Shown: one piece after another, positions 17,952-24,701 of the stretch | Position numbering within the stretch: position 1 is the stretch's first letter | How the letters are laid out: the number at the start of each line of letters is the position of its first letter | From: Paractinoplanes polyasparticus | Lineage (GTDB): Bacteria; Actinomycetota; Actinomycetes; Mycobacteriales; Micromonosporaceae | Assembly (NCBI RefSeq): GCF_019710575.1 | Contig: NZ_JAHWFK010000074.1 | Span: 1-32,915, forward strand | Length of the DNA stretch: 32,915 nt | Reading direction: 5' to 3' | The notes under the pieces: generated by a model | The model's input: only the letters and a program-made list of their open reading frames with translations | What the model was told of the DNA's origin: nothing | The model's database searches: none | Position numbers and translations under genes: made by a program

Positions 17952-18484
17952 TCAAGCTGCTGTCTGCGACGACCACTGGTCCGGCCGCGGTTGCGGGACG
18001 GTGCCGGCAGGATGGAAGGTAAGCGTGCGGGCGTCCAGATCCGCGACCAGCAGGCCACCTCGGTGCACGACCAAGTGCTTCATGGCCCGGAAGCCCTGCC
18101 AGATTGCCTGCTGCCACAACCAGCCGGGGACCTCGCCTACCTAGAGGCCGGTGGTGACGGCCCGGGCGACGTTGACGATGTCGCGGGTGACGGCGTCGTA
18201 CCGGCGGAACCCCGATCCTGGTTTCCGCGAGCCGGGCGAGGACAGCCGCCAGGCCCTCCTCGGCGAAGATGGCACGGTCGGCCGTCCTCGCATTCGTCAA
18301 CGACCGGGTCGCTCTTGCGTTTGCGGCGCAGCAGCGCCCGCAGGTGGGGTGACCAGCCCAGCAGCGCCAGGAACCCGAGATGGGCCAGGAGCACCACCCC
18401 CGCGGGCGTTGCCGACGCGTATGCCGGAAACTCCCAGCGCGGCAATTCGCCCGAGACGCGGATCGGGAGGGGTGTTGGCATCAC
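17952..18484 (-). pseudogene. Decayed partial copy of the adjacent MazG-Nmad1 gene
   Basis: Across several frames this stretch matches the middle of the neighbouring 491-aa protein. LLGWSPHLRALLRRKRKSDP mirrors VLGWSPVMRALLKRKRRSNP; RAIFAEEGLAAVLARLAETR mirrors RAVVIEEGISALVFGYASRH; AIWQGFRAMKHL and RGGLLVADLDARTLTF mirror AILTGFTAWREL and RGGTVRLDLDAQTLVV. A TAG near 18140 and frame changes near 18300 interrupt it. The parts matching the N-terminal MazG domain and the C-terminal Nmad1 domain are absent. It is a remnant of a tandem duplication or of a replaced allele. Confidence 0.75.
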
Positions 18485-18526
18485 CCGCTGCTGGTCGCTG
18501 CCCAGGCCAATGGCGCTTGAAATCCA

Positions 18527-20002
18527 TCAATTCCGAATTGAACGGATGAAAGCCGCGTAGGCATCGGGCTGTGTCTCGCGCAGCACGGCGACGGCGCGTA
18601 CGGCTTGGGCGGCCAGGTCAACCGCGAGCCGGGCACGGGTCGTGAGGGGCGCGGCCGACCCGGCGGCGGGGAAGCACGCCTCCAGTTCCGTGAAGGTCCG
18701 GTCGACATCAGCGGCGACGGGGACGAGCGACGGTGAGGCGATGAGGTCAGTGAGCGCGGTGAGGTCGAACACGGCGACCAGGTGTTCCAGCCCGTCGGGT
18801 CCGTCGCTCCACGGGCCTGCCGCTGTCGAGCGGTCGGGAAGGTCGGGCACTGCCGTGGAGTCTTGGTCGGCCAGGTAGGTGAGGTACTTGAGGGCGTAGA
18901 CGTATAGGTCGACCACGGTGTCGACGGTGCTCTCGTCGGCGGTCGTCACGCCGCTTTCGGCGACGAGGGTGAAGCGGTCGACCTTGCGGGCGATGTTGGC
19001 CAGGATTGAGATCTGCTCGCCGCGGCGCTTCCACGAGTCGCCGTACGCGGCGTCCTTGCCGCGGTGCAGGTTGATGACCGCTTGCCGGAAGTCGCGGGCC
19101 GCGGACGTCGAGGGTGCCGTGTGCGGTTCGCCGTCGGGGTCGAGCACGACCAGGGTCTGAGCATCGAGGTCGAGCCGCACGGTGCCGCCGCGGCGGCGGC
19201 GCAACTCGCGCCAGGCCGTGAAGCCGGTGAGGATGGCCTTCTCCCAATCGGCGGCGCGGTGCGCGGCGACCTCCAGGTGAGCCACCATGCCCGTGATGGT
19301 GTTCAGCACGTCGTTGTCGACGTGGCTCTTGCCCTCCAGGTATTCGTGGCGGCTCGCGTAGCCGAACACCAGGGCCGAGATGCCCTCCTCGATGACGACC
19401 GCACGGCCACCGTCCTCGGCTTCGTCGGTCTCGGGATTGCTGCGCCGTTTCCGCTTGAGCAGAGCCCGCATGACCGGCGACCAGCCGAGGACGGCGGCAT
19501 ACGACAGGTGGAAGACGTCGTGGAAGCAGTAGCCGTCGGCGATGTGCGAGGCGTCGGTGATCGGGTCGCCGACCTGCTCTCCGGCGCAGGAGAGCACCGA
19601 GACGTCGCGGCCGTCCGTCGTGCTCACGGTGAAGGTGAAGTCGGCTTGCCGCGGAAGCTGTTCGATCGGGTCGAGGTCGGCGTCGAACGGGATCGAGGAC
19701 GCCAGGCTCGGTCGCCACCGGTCGGTGATCTTGGTCAGGTTGGCCGTCGCGATGTCGTCGAGATCGAGATCGAGGTGGCCGGCTACGGTCGCCAGGTACC
19801 AGAGGACGTCGCCCAGCTTCTCGCGCATGCGGGCGCGGAACTGCGGGTCGGCCGGCCCGTCGCGCAGGTGCTTCTTGTAGGCGTTCAGGGCTGCCCCGGC
19901 CTCGCCCGCCAGGCCGAGCAGCGGGACGACCAGGGAGTCACCGCCCCCGCGGACGGGTTGGATCGTCTTGGCTGCGGCGCTCTGGTACGTCGCCATCTCC
20001 AC
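18527..20002 (-). CDS. MazG-like nucleotide pyrophosphohydrolase fused to Nmad1 (DUF1599-like) domain
   Basis: A 491-residue protein in three parts. Residues about 1-95 are MazG-like (VVPLLGLAGEAGAALNAYKK with E34; EKLGDVLWYLATVAGHLDLD with D65), the fold that hydrolyses nucleoside triphosphates to monophosphates. Residues about 150-285 are a helical domain with GYCFHDVFHLSYAAVLGWSP, VVIEEGISALVFGYASRHEY and ADWEKAILTGFTAWREL, which may be a second MazG-like unit. Residues about 301-380 resemble nucleotide modification-associated domain 1: DAAYGDSWKRRGEQISILAN, IARKVDRF, DESTVDTVVDLYVYALKYL. The GTG start at 20002 has AGGGGG seven bases upstream. It diverges from the carrier-protein operon. 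I infer it adjusts a (d)NTP pool or clears a competing nucleotide for the locus. Confidence 0.83.
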   Translation of the reverse strand: MEMATYQSAAAKTIQPVRGGGDSLVVPLLGLAGEAGAALNAYKKHLRDGPADPQFRARMREKLGDVLWYLATVAGHLDLDLDDIATANLTKITDRWRPSLASSIPFDADLDPIEQLPRQADFTFTVSTTDGRDVSVLSCAGEQVGDPITDASHIADGYCFHDVFHLSYAAVLGWSPVMRALLKRKRRSNPETDEAEDGGRAVVIEEGISALVFGYASRHEYLEGKSHVDNDVLNTITGMVAHLEVAAHRAADWEKAILTGFTAWRELRRRRGGTVRLDLDAQTLVVLDPDGEPHTAPSTSAARDFRQAVINLHRGKDAAYGDSWKRRGEQISILANIARKVDRFTLVAESGVTTADESTVDTVVDLYVYALKYLTYLADQDSTAVPDLPDRSTAAGPWSDGPDGLEHLVAVFDLTALTDLIASPSLVPVAADVDRTFTELEACFPAAGSAAPLTTRARLAVDLAAQAVRAVAVLRETQPDAYAAFIRSIRN

Positions 20003-20124
20003 GTCGAGACCCCCTAAGTGATGTTGCCTGTGCCATCAAGATCGCGACTTCTGATTGCTGAGGCTACGATACTCCGAGTAGGGTCCATCGCGACGATGAC
20101 TTTCGGACGGCGAGAGGCGAGTAC
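20003..20124. promoter_or_regulatory. Divergent promoter region with an 11-bp palindrome (candidate operator)
   Basis: This 122-bp stretch separates the MazG-Nmad1 gene (minus) from the carrier-protein operon (plus). TACTC-C-GAGTA at 20070-20080 is a perfect inverted repeat beside TACGAT, a possible -10 box. The XRE protein encoded in the plus-strand operon is a natural candidate to bind here. Promoter boxes are by eye only. Confidence 0.4.
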
Positions 20125-20412
20125 GTGGAGAGCGTGACCGGTCCAACCGTGGATGAGATCGTTGACGTGGTGGTGCGCCTGCTCGCGCTGGAGCGCGGCC
20201 AGGAAGAGGCTGAGGTTCGCGAAGAGCTTGAGGAGGGCGGCGCCGAGCTGCCCATCGACTCGTTGCGGATCGTGGAGATACTCACGCGCTTGGAGCAGGA
20301 ACTCGGCGTGGAGATTCCGGCTGACGTCGACTCTGCCCGGGCGATGCGCTCGGTACGCGACTTCGCCACGATCGTGCGGGACGCCGTCGTCACCGGCGAC
20401 AGGAGCGCATGA
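20125..20412 (+). CDS. Acyl carrier protein-like (phosphopantetheine attachment) protein
   Basis: A 95-residue acidic helical protein with the carrier-protein signature ELPIDSLRIVEILTRLEQEL. S46 in the DSL motif is the expected 4'-phosphopantetheine site. The following GVEIPADVDSARAMRSVRDF and ATIVRDAV match helices II to IV. Carrier proteins hold acyl or aminoacyl groups as thioesters for transfer. The GTG start at 20125 has GAGAGG seven bases upstream. It is the first gene of a four-gene plus-strand operon and overlaps the XRE gene by ATGA. No ketosynthase, adenylation or ligase gene is in the window, so loading must come from elsewhere or from an unrecognised neighbour. A freestanding carrier beside thymine-modification-type enzymes suggests delivery of an acyl or amino acid group onto a nucleotide; this is inference. 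Confidence 0.85.
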   Translation: MESVTGPTVDEIVDVVVRLLALERGQEEAEVREELEEGGAELPIDSLRIVEILTRLEQELGVEIPADVDSARAMRSVRDFATIVRDAVVTGDRSA

Positions 20413-20849
20413 TCATGACTATCCACCCCAACACCGAACGACCGGGTGGTGACTCGGCCGTCCTCAGCGAGAGACTCCGGCGGATCCGCGAGTATCTGAA
20501 CTACACCCAGCAGTGGGTCTCCCACCAGACCGGGATCTCCCGGGTCGCGATCAGCGAGATCGAGCGGGGCGCCCGCAAGGTCGACAGCATCGAGCTGAAG
20601 AAGCTGGCCCGACTGTATCGGTACCCGGTCGGCTACTTCCTGGACGAGGACGTCGACGCGATCCCGGCCGCGCACGCGGTCGCTGGGCTGCCACGCCGGC
20701 TCAACAACTTGCGGCAAGAGGACCTGACCCAGGTCATGAAGTTCGCCCAGTTCCTCGAGCAGTCGTATCAGTCCGACGCCGAGGCCGAGGCCGCCGGGGA
20801 AGACGAGCCGCGCCGGTCAGTTCCGCAGCGTCGGGGGTCGGCTTCGTGA
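20409..20849 (+). CDS. XRE-family helix-turn-helix regulator
   Basis: A 146-residue DNA-binding protein. Residues about 19-80 are a Cro/CI-type HTH: LSERLRRIREYLNYTQQWVS, HQTGISRVAISEIERGARKV, then ELKKLARLYRYPVGYFLDED. The C-terminal about 60 residues are helical and acidic, and may dimerise or contact the metallopeptidase. The first ATG (20409) overlaps the carrier-protein stop and has AGGAG three bases upstream; ATG 20415 with the same site at nine bases is an alternative. It overlaps the ImmA/IrrE gene by GTGA. XRE plus ImmA/IrrE pairs commonly form a switch in which the peptidase cleaves or inactivates the repressor (as for ImmR/ImmA and DdrO/IrrE), so this operon may be inducible. Confidence 0.9.
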   Translation: MIMTIHPNTERPGGDSAVLSERLRRIREYLNYTQQWVSHQTGISRVAISEIERGARKVDSIELKKLARLYRYPVGYFLDEDVDAIPAAHAVAGLPRRLNNLRQEDLTQVMKFAQFLEQSYQSDAEAEAAGEDEPRRSVPQRRGSAS

Positions 20850-21793
20850 ACTGGCTGATCGCGCACCGGGTCGCCAGCATCGCGGCGGCGAATCTCCACC
20901 ACCGGCTCGGGTTGCCGGAGGACGGCTTCGTCGACGTGTTCGAGGCGCTGCGCCGCAGCGGACTCATGGTCGCGGGTGACGAGATGCCGAGCCTGTTCGG
21001 CGCCTACATGCCGCCTGGGCGTGGACGGCATGGCGGGATCCTGCTGAACTCGACCATGAGCGAGGCGACGATCCGGCACACCGGTGCGCACGAGCTCGGT
21101 CATGCCCAGATGGGCCACGAGCGCTGCCTGGCCGATGGCCCGGACCTTTTCAGTGGCCTGCCGCGCAACAAATGGCCGGACGAGGAGAAGCAGGCCGAGG
21201 CCTTCGCGGCCTGGTTCCTCATGCCGATCCGGGCGGTCAAGACCATCTTGACCCGGCTCGGTCTTGACATCCCGCGCGAGGCCGCTGACGTCTACCAGTT
21301 GTCGCTGCACCTGGGCACGTCCTTCCGCGGCGCCGTGCGCCACCTGCAGCACCTGCACATGGCCACGCCGGACGTCGCGGCGGGATGGCGCAGCGTGCAG
21401 CCGGCGCGGCTGCGGGCCCGGGTGAGCGGGCAGACCGGCCAGCCACCGGCCCGGGTGTGGGACCTGACCAGCCTGACCGACGGCAGCGACCTGCACGTCG
21501 AACAGGGCGACCGGCTGATCGTGCGCACCCCGCGGCTGAGCGACCGCCCCACGTTCACCGGGCCGGCCGCCGTGATGATGCTCGCCAACCCCCACGCCGT
21601 GGAACTCGACGAAGGCGCCGAATTCGACATCGCCGGCAACATCGACCTGCCGTCGCCGTTGACGGTGACCTCCCCCGCCGGGCAGACCTTGTGGTCCGGC
21701 ACCCTCATGCCGACCCCCGAGGACCGCCGAGGGCTGCTCGCCGCCGCACACAAGCCGTTGCTCGTCGGGCCGCGGAACGGAGCACGACGATGA
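20846..21793 (+). CDS. ImmA/IrrE-family zinc metallopeptidase
   Basis: A 315-residue protein starting at the GTG that overlaps the XRE stop (GTGA); the longer open frame upstream is only a shadow of the XRE gene. The zinc site is AHELGHAQMGHERCLADGPD (HELGH at 82-86), with the expected third ligand E114 in EEKQAEAFAAWFLMP. GAYMPPGRGRHGGILLNSTM precedes it as usual for the family. The C-terminal about 130 residues (from about 190) form a beta-rich extension containing DGSDLHVEQGDRLIV and VELDEGAEFDIAGNIDLPSP, not part of the peptidase core and possibly a sensing or partner-binding domain. It probably cleaves the upstream XRE repressor. It overlaps the next gene by ATGA. Confidence 0.9.
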   Translation: MNWLIAHRVASIAAANLHHRLGLPEDGFVDVFEALRRSGLMVAGDEMPSLFGAYMPPGRGRHGGILLNSTMSEATIRHTGAHELGHAQMGHERCLADGPDLFSGLPRNKWPDEEKQAEAFAAWFLMPIRAVKTILTRLGLDIPREAADVYQLSLHLGTSFRGAVRHLQHLHMATPDVAAGWRSVQPARLRARVSGQTGQPPARVWDLTSLTDGSDLHVEQGDRLIVRTPRLSDRPTFTGPAAVMMLANPHAVELDEGAEFDIAGNIDLPSPLTVTSPAGQTLWSGTLMPTPEDRRGLLAAAHKPLLVGPRNGARR

Positions 21794-22587
21794 GCTTCAT
21801 AGTCGAGGCCGACAACATCTCCACCGCCTGGCTGGCTGCGGCGGCCAAGCTCGACGCCGCGCCGAAGCGCAAGGCGATCCACAGCGTCGTCCGGATCGCA
21901 GACCCGGTGGGTGAAGTCCCGGCGGTCCGCGCCGCCATGGACCAGCTGCTGGCCGGGCAGAACATGCAGAGCGTCGAGACGGTCGCCAACACGATCTTCC
22001 CGGCCGCGTTCGCCCGTTCCAGCCGCGATCACGCCGAACTGGTCGAGCGCTACATGAAGATCTACCCGCTGCTGACCACGCGGTACCGCGACAACAAGAA
22101 AGGCACCTACTTCGGCCGGATGATCAATTATCCGTCCGCGCCGAACCCGCGCAAACCGGGCTCGGGTGGGCCCTGGGATCAGATCAGCGAGGTGATCAGG
22201 ACGATCACGGTCGAGCTCAACGGAGGCATCCCCAAGGGTGCCCGCTACGAGGTCGGCCTAGGGCTGCCCGACGACGCCATGAACGTGCAGGTCTTCGTCC
22301 CGGGCACCGATACCAGCGCGATGGCGTTTCCGTGCCTGAGCCATTGCTCGTTCCAGCAGGAGGGCGAAGAGTACGTGCATCTTCTCGCGCACTACCGCTA
22401 CCAGTACCTGCTCAAGCGCGGTTACGGCAACTATCTCGGGCTCAGTGGGCTTCTGGCCCACGTCGCCCGGCAGACCGGGCTGAAAGTGGGTCAGCTGACC
22501 GTGGTGGCCGGGATGGCGTGGCTCGAACCGCCGGTCATTCCGGTCTCGAACATGCTGGACGAATTCACCGACCTCGCGGTGGTTTAA
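21790..22587 (+). CDS. Thymidylate-synthase-like protein (candidate pyrimidine 5-methylase or 5-hydroxymethylase)
   Basis: A 265-residue protein resembling ThyA-type enzymes, which use methylene-tetrahydrofolate to add a one-carbon group at pyrimidine C5. KGTYFGRMINYP (about 104-115) and GPWDQISEVIRTITVEL (127-143) match the family YG...QI..vi..L region. AMAFPCLSHCSFQQ carries the expected catalytic Cys (C182). LLAHYRYQYLLKRGYGN aligns with the phosphate-binding YRS.D...N segment, and GLLAHVARQTGLKVGQLTVV with the helix after it. N214 is at the Asn that selects uracil; dCMP hydroxymethylases have Asp there. The N-terminal about 90 residues do not look like ThyA and the protein is divergent, so this is unlikely to be the housekeeping enzyme. 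Relatives include dUMP hydroxymethylase of phages and CMP hydroxymethylase of nucleoside antibiotic clusters. Last gene of the operon. Confidence 0.8.
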   Translation: MSFIVEADNISTAWLAAAAKLDAAPKRKAIHSVVRIADPVGEVPAVRAAMDQLLAGQNMQSVETVANTIFPAAFARSSRDHAELVERYMKIYPLLTTRYRDNKKGTYFGRMINYPSAPNPRKPGSGGPWDQISEVIRTITVELNGGIPKGARYEVGLGLPDDAMNVQVFVPGTDTSAMAFPCLSHCSFQQEGEEYVHLLAHYRYQYLLKRGYGNYLGLSGLLAHVARQTGLKVGQLTVVAGMAWLEPPVIPVSNMLDEFTDLAVV

Positions 22588-22605
22588 CCCCTTGTGGCCG
22601 CCCGG

Positions 22606-22857
22606 TCACGCGGCGCGGGTAGCCGCCAAGGCACGCTTCACGGTCGGGTCGTTCAGAGCGGCCAGGCAGCGGTCCGCGAAACTGGAGAAGTCGGTGAGGA
22701 CCTCGGTGAGCTCGGGGTCGTCACCGACGTCGATGTAGCTGCTCTCCACGTGCAGGTCGCGGTGGATGCGGGCGCCGAGGTTGTCCAACGCGGTCGCGAG
22801 CACGGTCACCGCGTCGGCGTACGAGACCTCGCCGTCGCTCTGCTGGCCATTTGGCAT
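22606..22857 (-). CDS. Small acidic hypothetical protein, 83 aa
   Basis: The ATG at 22857 follows AAGGAG with five bases spacing; the open frame before it is non-protein-like. The product reads EVSYADAVTVLATALDNLGA, RIHRDLHVESSYIDVGDDPE and LTEVLTDFSSFADRCLAALN. It is helical and acidic, without membrane segments. It begins 34 bp after paralog 2 on the same strand, so it is probably cotranscribed. It ends 18 bp from the convergent thymidylate-synthase-like gene. I do not recognise the family; a partner of the pyrophosphorylase-like protein is possible. Confidence 0.65.
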   Translation of the reverse strand: MPNGQQSDGEVSYADAVTVLATALDNLGARIHRDLHVESSYIDVGDDPELTEVLTDFSSFADRCLAALNDPTVKRALAATRAA

Positions 22858-22891
22858 CGGCGCTCCTTGGATCGTTGGGACGAGACGGTGA

Positions 22892-23932
22892 TCATGCCGC
22901 ACGTGCCGGCGCGCCGGCGAGACGGTCATTGATTCCCCACTTCGGCGGGAACCAGGCGGTCAGCGGCCGGGTGTCATGCCGGTAGTGCTGCTTGATCTGG
23001 GTCCGGCCGCTGATCCCGGTGATGTCGGGATGCGCCAGCCGGGCGTACTTGTCGACCTCGCAGAACAGGTTCTGGCAGTCGATCAGCTGAAGTCGACGCC
23101 CGCCCAACGTGGCAAACGACAGCCCCAGCCGGGCGAAATGCTGTTCCTGGGTATCCGTGACGAAGCGGATGACATCCGCCTCGATCCCGTCGGCGGCCTT
23201 GCCGAAGCACTTGCGGATCCCGTCGCGAGCACCCGGGCCGGGCACGACGAACTGCATCTCGTCGAAGTCCAGGTCGGCCGCGTAGTTGAGATCGATCGCG
23301 AACTGGTACGCAAGGAAGTTTCCGAAGGCCGGGAAGGATCGCAGGGTTTCGAAGACCTCACGCAGGCTGCTGGCGTCCGCGATGCGTGCAGGGGCCGCGG
23401 ACGACATCATCAGCTCGATAAGCCGCAAATGGTTGCGATGTTTGCGTAGCTCACCGAGTCGCGGCGGCGGAATGACGTAGGCGGCCGAGTACAGCCGTTC
23501 CCCGGCGGCGAGGGCGTCGGTGAGTACCCGGTCCATCGCGGCGTAGTCGTACGTACGCCAAGCCACCGCACCGAATGCCTCGGAGAGGCGCTGCCACGTG
23601 GAGTAGCGGTTGAACAGCTTGAACAACACCGTTCGATAGAAGACCTCAGCCCAATCCTGGTCGCCGCTGTAGATGACGTCGCGGATCAGTTGCTGGCTGA
23701 CGCGGTCCGCAGCGCGGTAGCAGTTCGTGAACCTGTAGTGACTCAGGATCGGATCGTGCGTCCACGGCCCTGCATCGCCGCGTAACCGCCGCAGGTAGAT
23801 GTCCTGCCGGGCCTGCGCAAACCGCCAGTAGGTGTCGAACACCGGGCTCGGTGACAGGCGGCGGCCCGCGACGGTGACCGCCCACCGATCCGCCTCTGCA
23901 CGCGCTCCGTGATCTATGACGCCAGTTGACAC
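22892..23932 (-). CDS. 5-hmdU DNA kinase helical-domain / aGPT pyrophosphorylase superfamily protein (paralog 2)
   Basis: A 346-residue paralog of the protein encoded at 15821-16852. Shared blocks: PWTHDPILSHYRFTNCYRAA (about 56), DRVSQQLIRDVIYSGDQDW, LFKLFNRYSTWQRL (103), KHRNHLRLIELM (164), AYQFAIDLNYAADLDF (208), DGIRKCF (237), LQLIDCQNLFCEVDKYARLA (281) and AWFPPKWGIND (326). It keeps the IYSGDQ stretch of the superfamily, which in paralog 1 has changed to CHHDED. As in the paralog there is no P-loop. The GTG at 23932 lies about seven bases after a TATATT box, so the mRNA may be leaderless; no Shine-Dalgarno site is visible. It is divergent from the ribbon-helix-helix-like gene and upstream of an 83-aa protein. 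Confidence 0.78.
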   Translation of the reverse strand: MSTGVIDHGARAEADRWAVTVAGRRLSPSPVFDTYWRFAQARQDIYLRRLRGDAGPWTHDPILSHYRFTNCYRAADRVSQQLIRDVIYSGDQDWAEVFYRTVLFKLFNRYSTWQRLSEAFGAVAWRTYDYAAMDRVLTDALAAGERLYSAAYVIPPPRLGELRKHRNHLRLIELMMSSAAPARIADASSLREVFETLRSFPAFGNFLAYQFAIDLNYAADLDFDEMQFVVPGPGARDGIRKCFGKAADGIEADVIRFVTDTQEQHFARLGLSFATLGGRRLQLIDCQNLFCEVDKYARLAHPDITGISGRTQIKQHYRHDTRPLTAWFPPKWGINDRLAGAPARAA

Positions 23933-23936
23933 CTAG

Positions 23937-23950
23937 CTAATATATATTAG
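23937..23950. promoter_or_regulatory. AT-rich 14-bp palindrome in a divergent promoter
   Basis: CTAATATATATTAG is a perfect palindrome between paralog 2 (minus) and the small regulator-like gene (plus). It is strikingly AT-rich in this high-GC window. On the minus strand it supplies a TATATT -10 box about seven bases before the GTG of paralog 2. It can serve as promoter core and as an operator for a dimeric regulator such as the ribbon-helix-helix-like protein next to it. Confidence 0.55.
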
Positions 23951-23981
23951 ATACGTAGCCGTTTCCAGAGAGGCAGGCCCG

Positions 23982-24278
23982 GTGGAGTTGATGAAAGACT
24001 CGCCGCGCCGCAACACCTCGGTGCAGTGGCCAACGGAGGTCGATGCCTACCTCGACCACCTCGTGCGCCTGGCCGCAAGCCGCGGAGTCCTGATCAGCCG
24101 TGCCCAAATGCTGTCGGCGCTGGCGTCCGAGGCGAGTGCCGACGCCGCCGACATCGCCGCGTTAGCGCAGCGCTACCTAGGTGGTTGCCGAGTAGGCGAC
24201 CTCACCCGCAAGGCAGCAGACGCCGCCCAACTTCCTGCGGTGCGACACCGCGGTCGACAGCGCGCCGCACCGAGCTAG
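23982..24278 (+). CDS. Small ribbon-helix-helix-like protein, 98 aa
   Basis: The start is GTG 23982 (AGAGAGG upstream) or ATG 23991. Residues about 11-50 read NTSVQWPTEVDAYLDHLVRL, AASRGVLISRAQMLSALASE: a strand followed by two helices, the layout of ribbon-helix-helix DNA-binding or accessory proteins. The rest (ADAADIAALAQRYLGGCRVG, DLTRKAADAAQ) is helical with a basic tail. Its divergent position beside an AT-rich palindrome fits a local regulator of paralog 2 and itself. Family assignment is by pattern only. Confidence 0.55.
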   Translation: MELMKDSPRRNTSVQWPTEVDAYLDHLVRLAASRGVLISRAQMLSALASEASADAADIAALAQRYLGGCRVGDLTRKAADAAQLPAVRHRGRQRAAPS

Positions 24279-24354
24279 AAACGGCTCGACCCGCGACAGG
24301 CTCGACCTACGCGCGCACCGCCTTCCGGATCCGTCTGGGCCCTCGGGAAATTAG

Positions 24355-24690
24355 CTAGCTGTCCCAGTCACAGTCCAGCGGCATCCAGGCTGGCTGCCCG
24401 TGTTCGGCGACCAGCGAGCGGTGCCGTCGACGTTTGCGATGTACGAAAACGACGGCGCGACGGGCCAGACTGTGGCATTCAAGCGAGGCCGCGGGTGTTC
24501 CGTGGGTGATCGGATGCCAGCGACCCTGGACGGATTCCATGCCTAGAATCCGGATTTCGGCGCCCAGCAATCGCTGGCTTGGCGAGCACAATGAGTAACG
24601 ACCGCTCTGACCTGCCGATACTCGGCGGCATCCTGCTGGATTCGCGGGCGATAATCCGGATGAAGATGCTTTACGTTCAGTAGCAGGGGC
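24355..24690 (-). pseudogene. Possible decayed small gene next to the tRNA fragment
   Basis: Two minus-strand frames read like parts of one protein. The first has KHLHPDYRPRIQQDAAEYRQ and VRAVVTHCAR (about 24690-24580). The second has LLGAEIRILGMESVQGRWHP, SLARRAVVFVHRKRRRHRSL and PAWMPLDCDWDS (about 24590-24355). The second part has mostly G/C third positions; the first does not. A one-base change near 24585 would join them. No family is recognised. The stretch 24279-24354 shows nothing else. Confidence 0.25.
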
Positions 24691-24701
24691 AGAGAGGCTT
24701 T

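Noticed and set aside
19064..20017. A 317-codon plus-strand open frame
   Set aside because: Antisense shadow of the MazG-Nmad1 gene.
20768..21751. A 327-codon minus-strand open frame
   Set aside because: Antisense shadow of the ImmA/IrrE gene, which has an intact HELGH site.
21790..22587. Calling the TS-like gene housekeeping thyA
   Set aside because: Strong divergence, an unrelated N-terminal 90 residues and its operon context argue against it.
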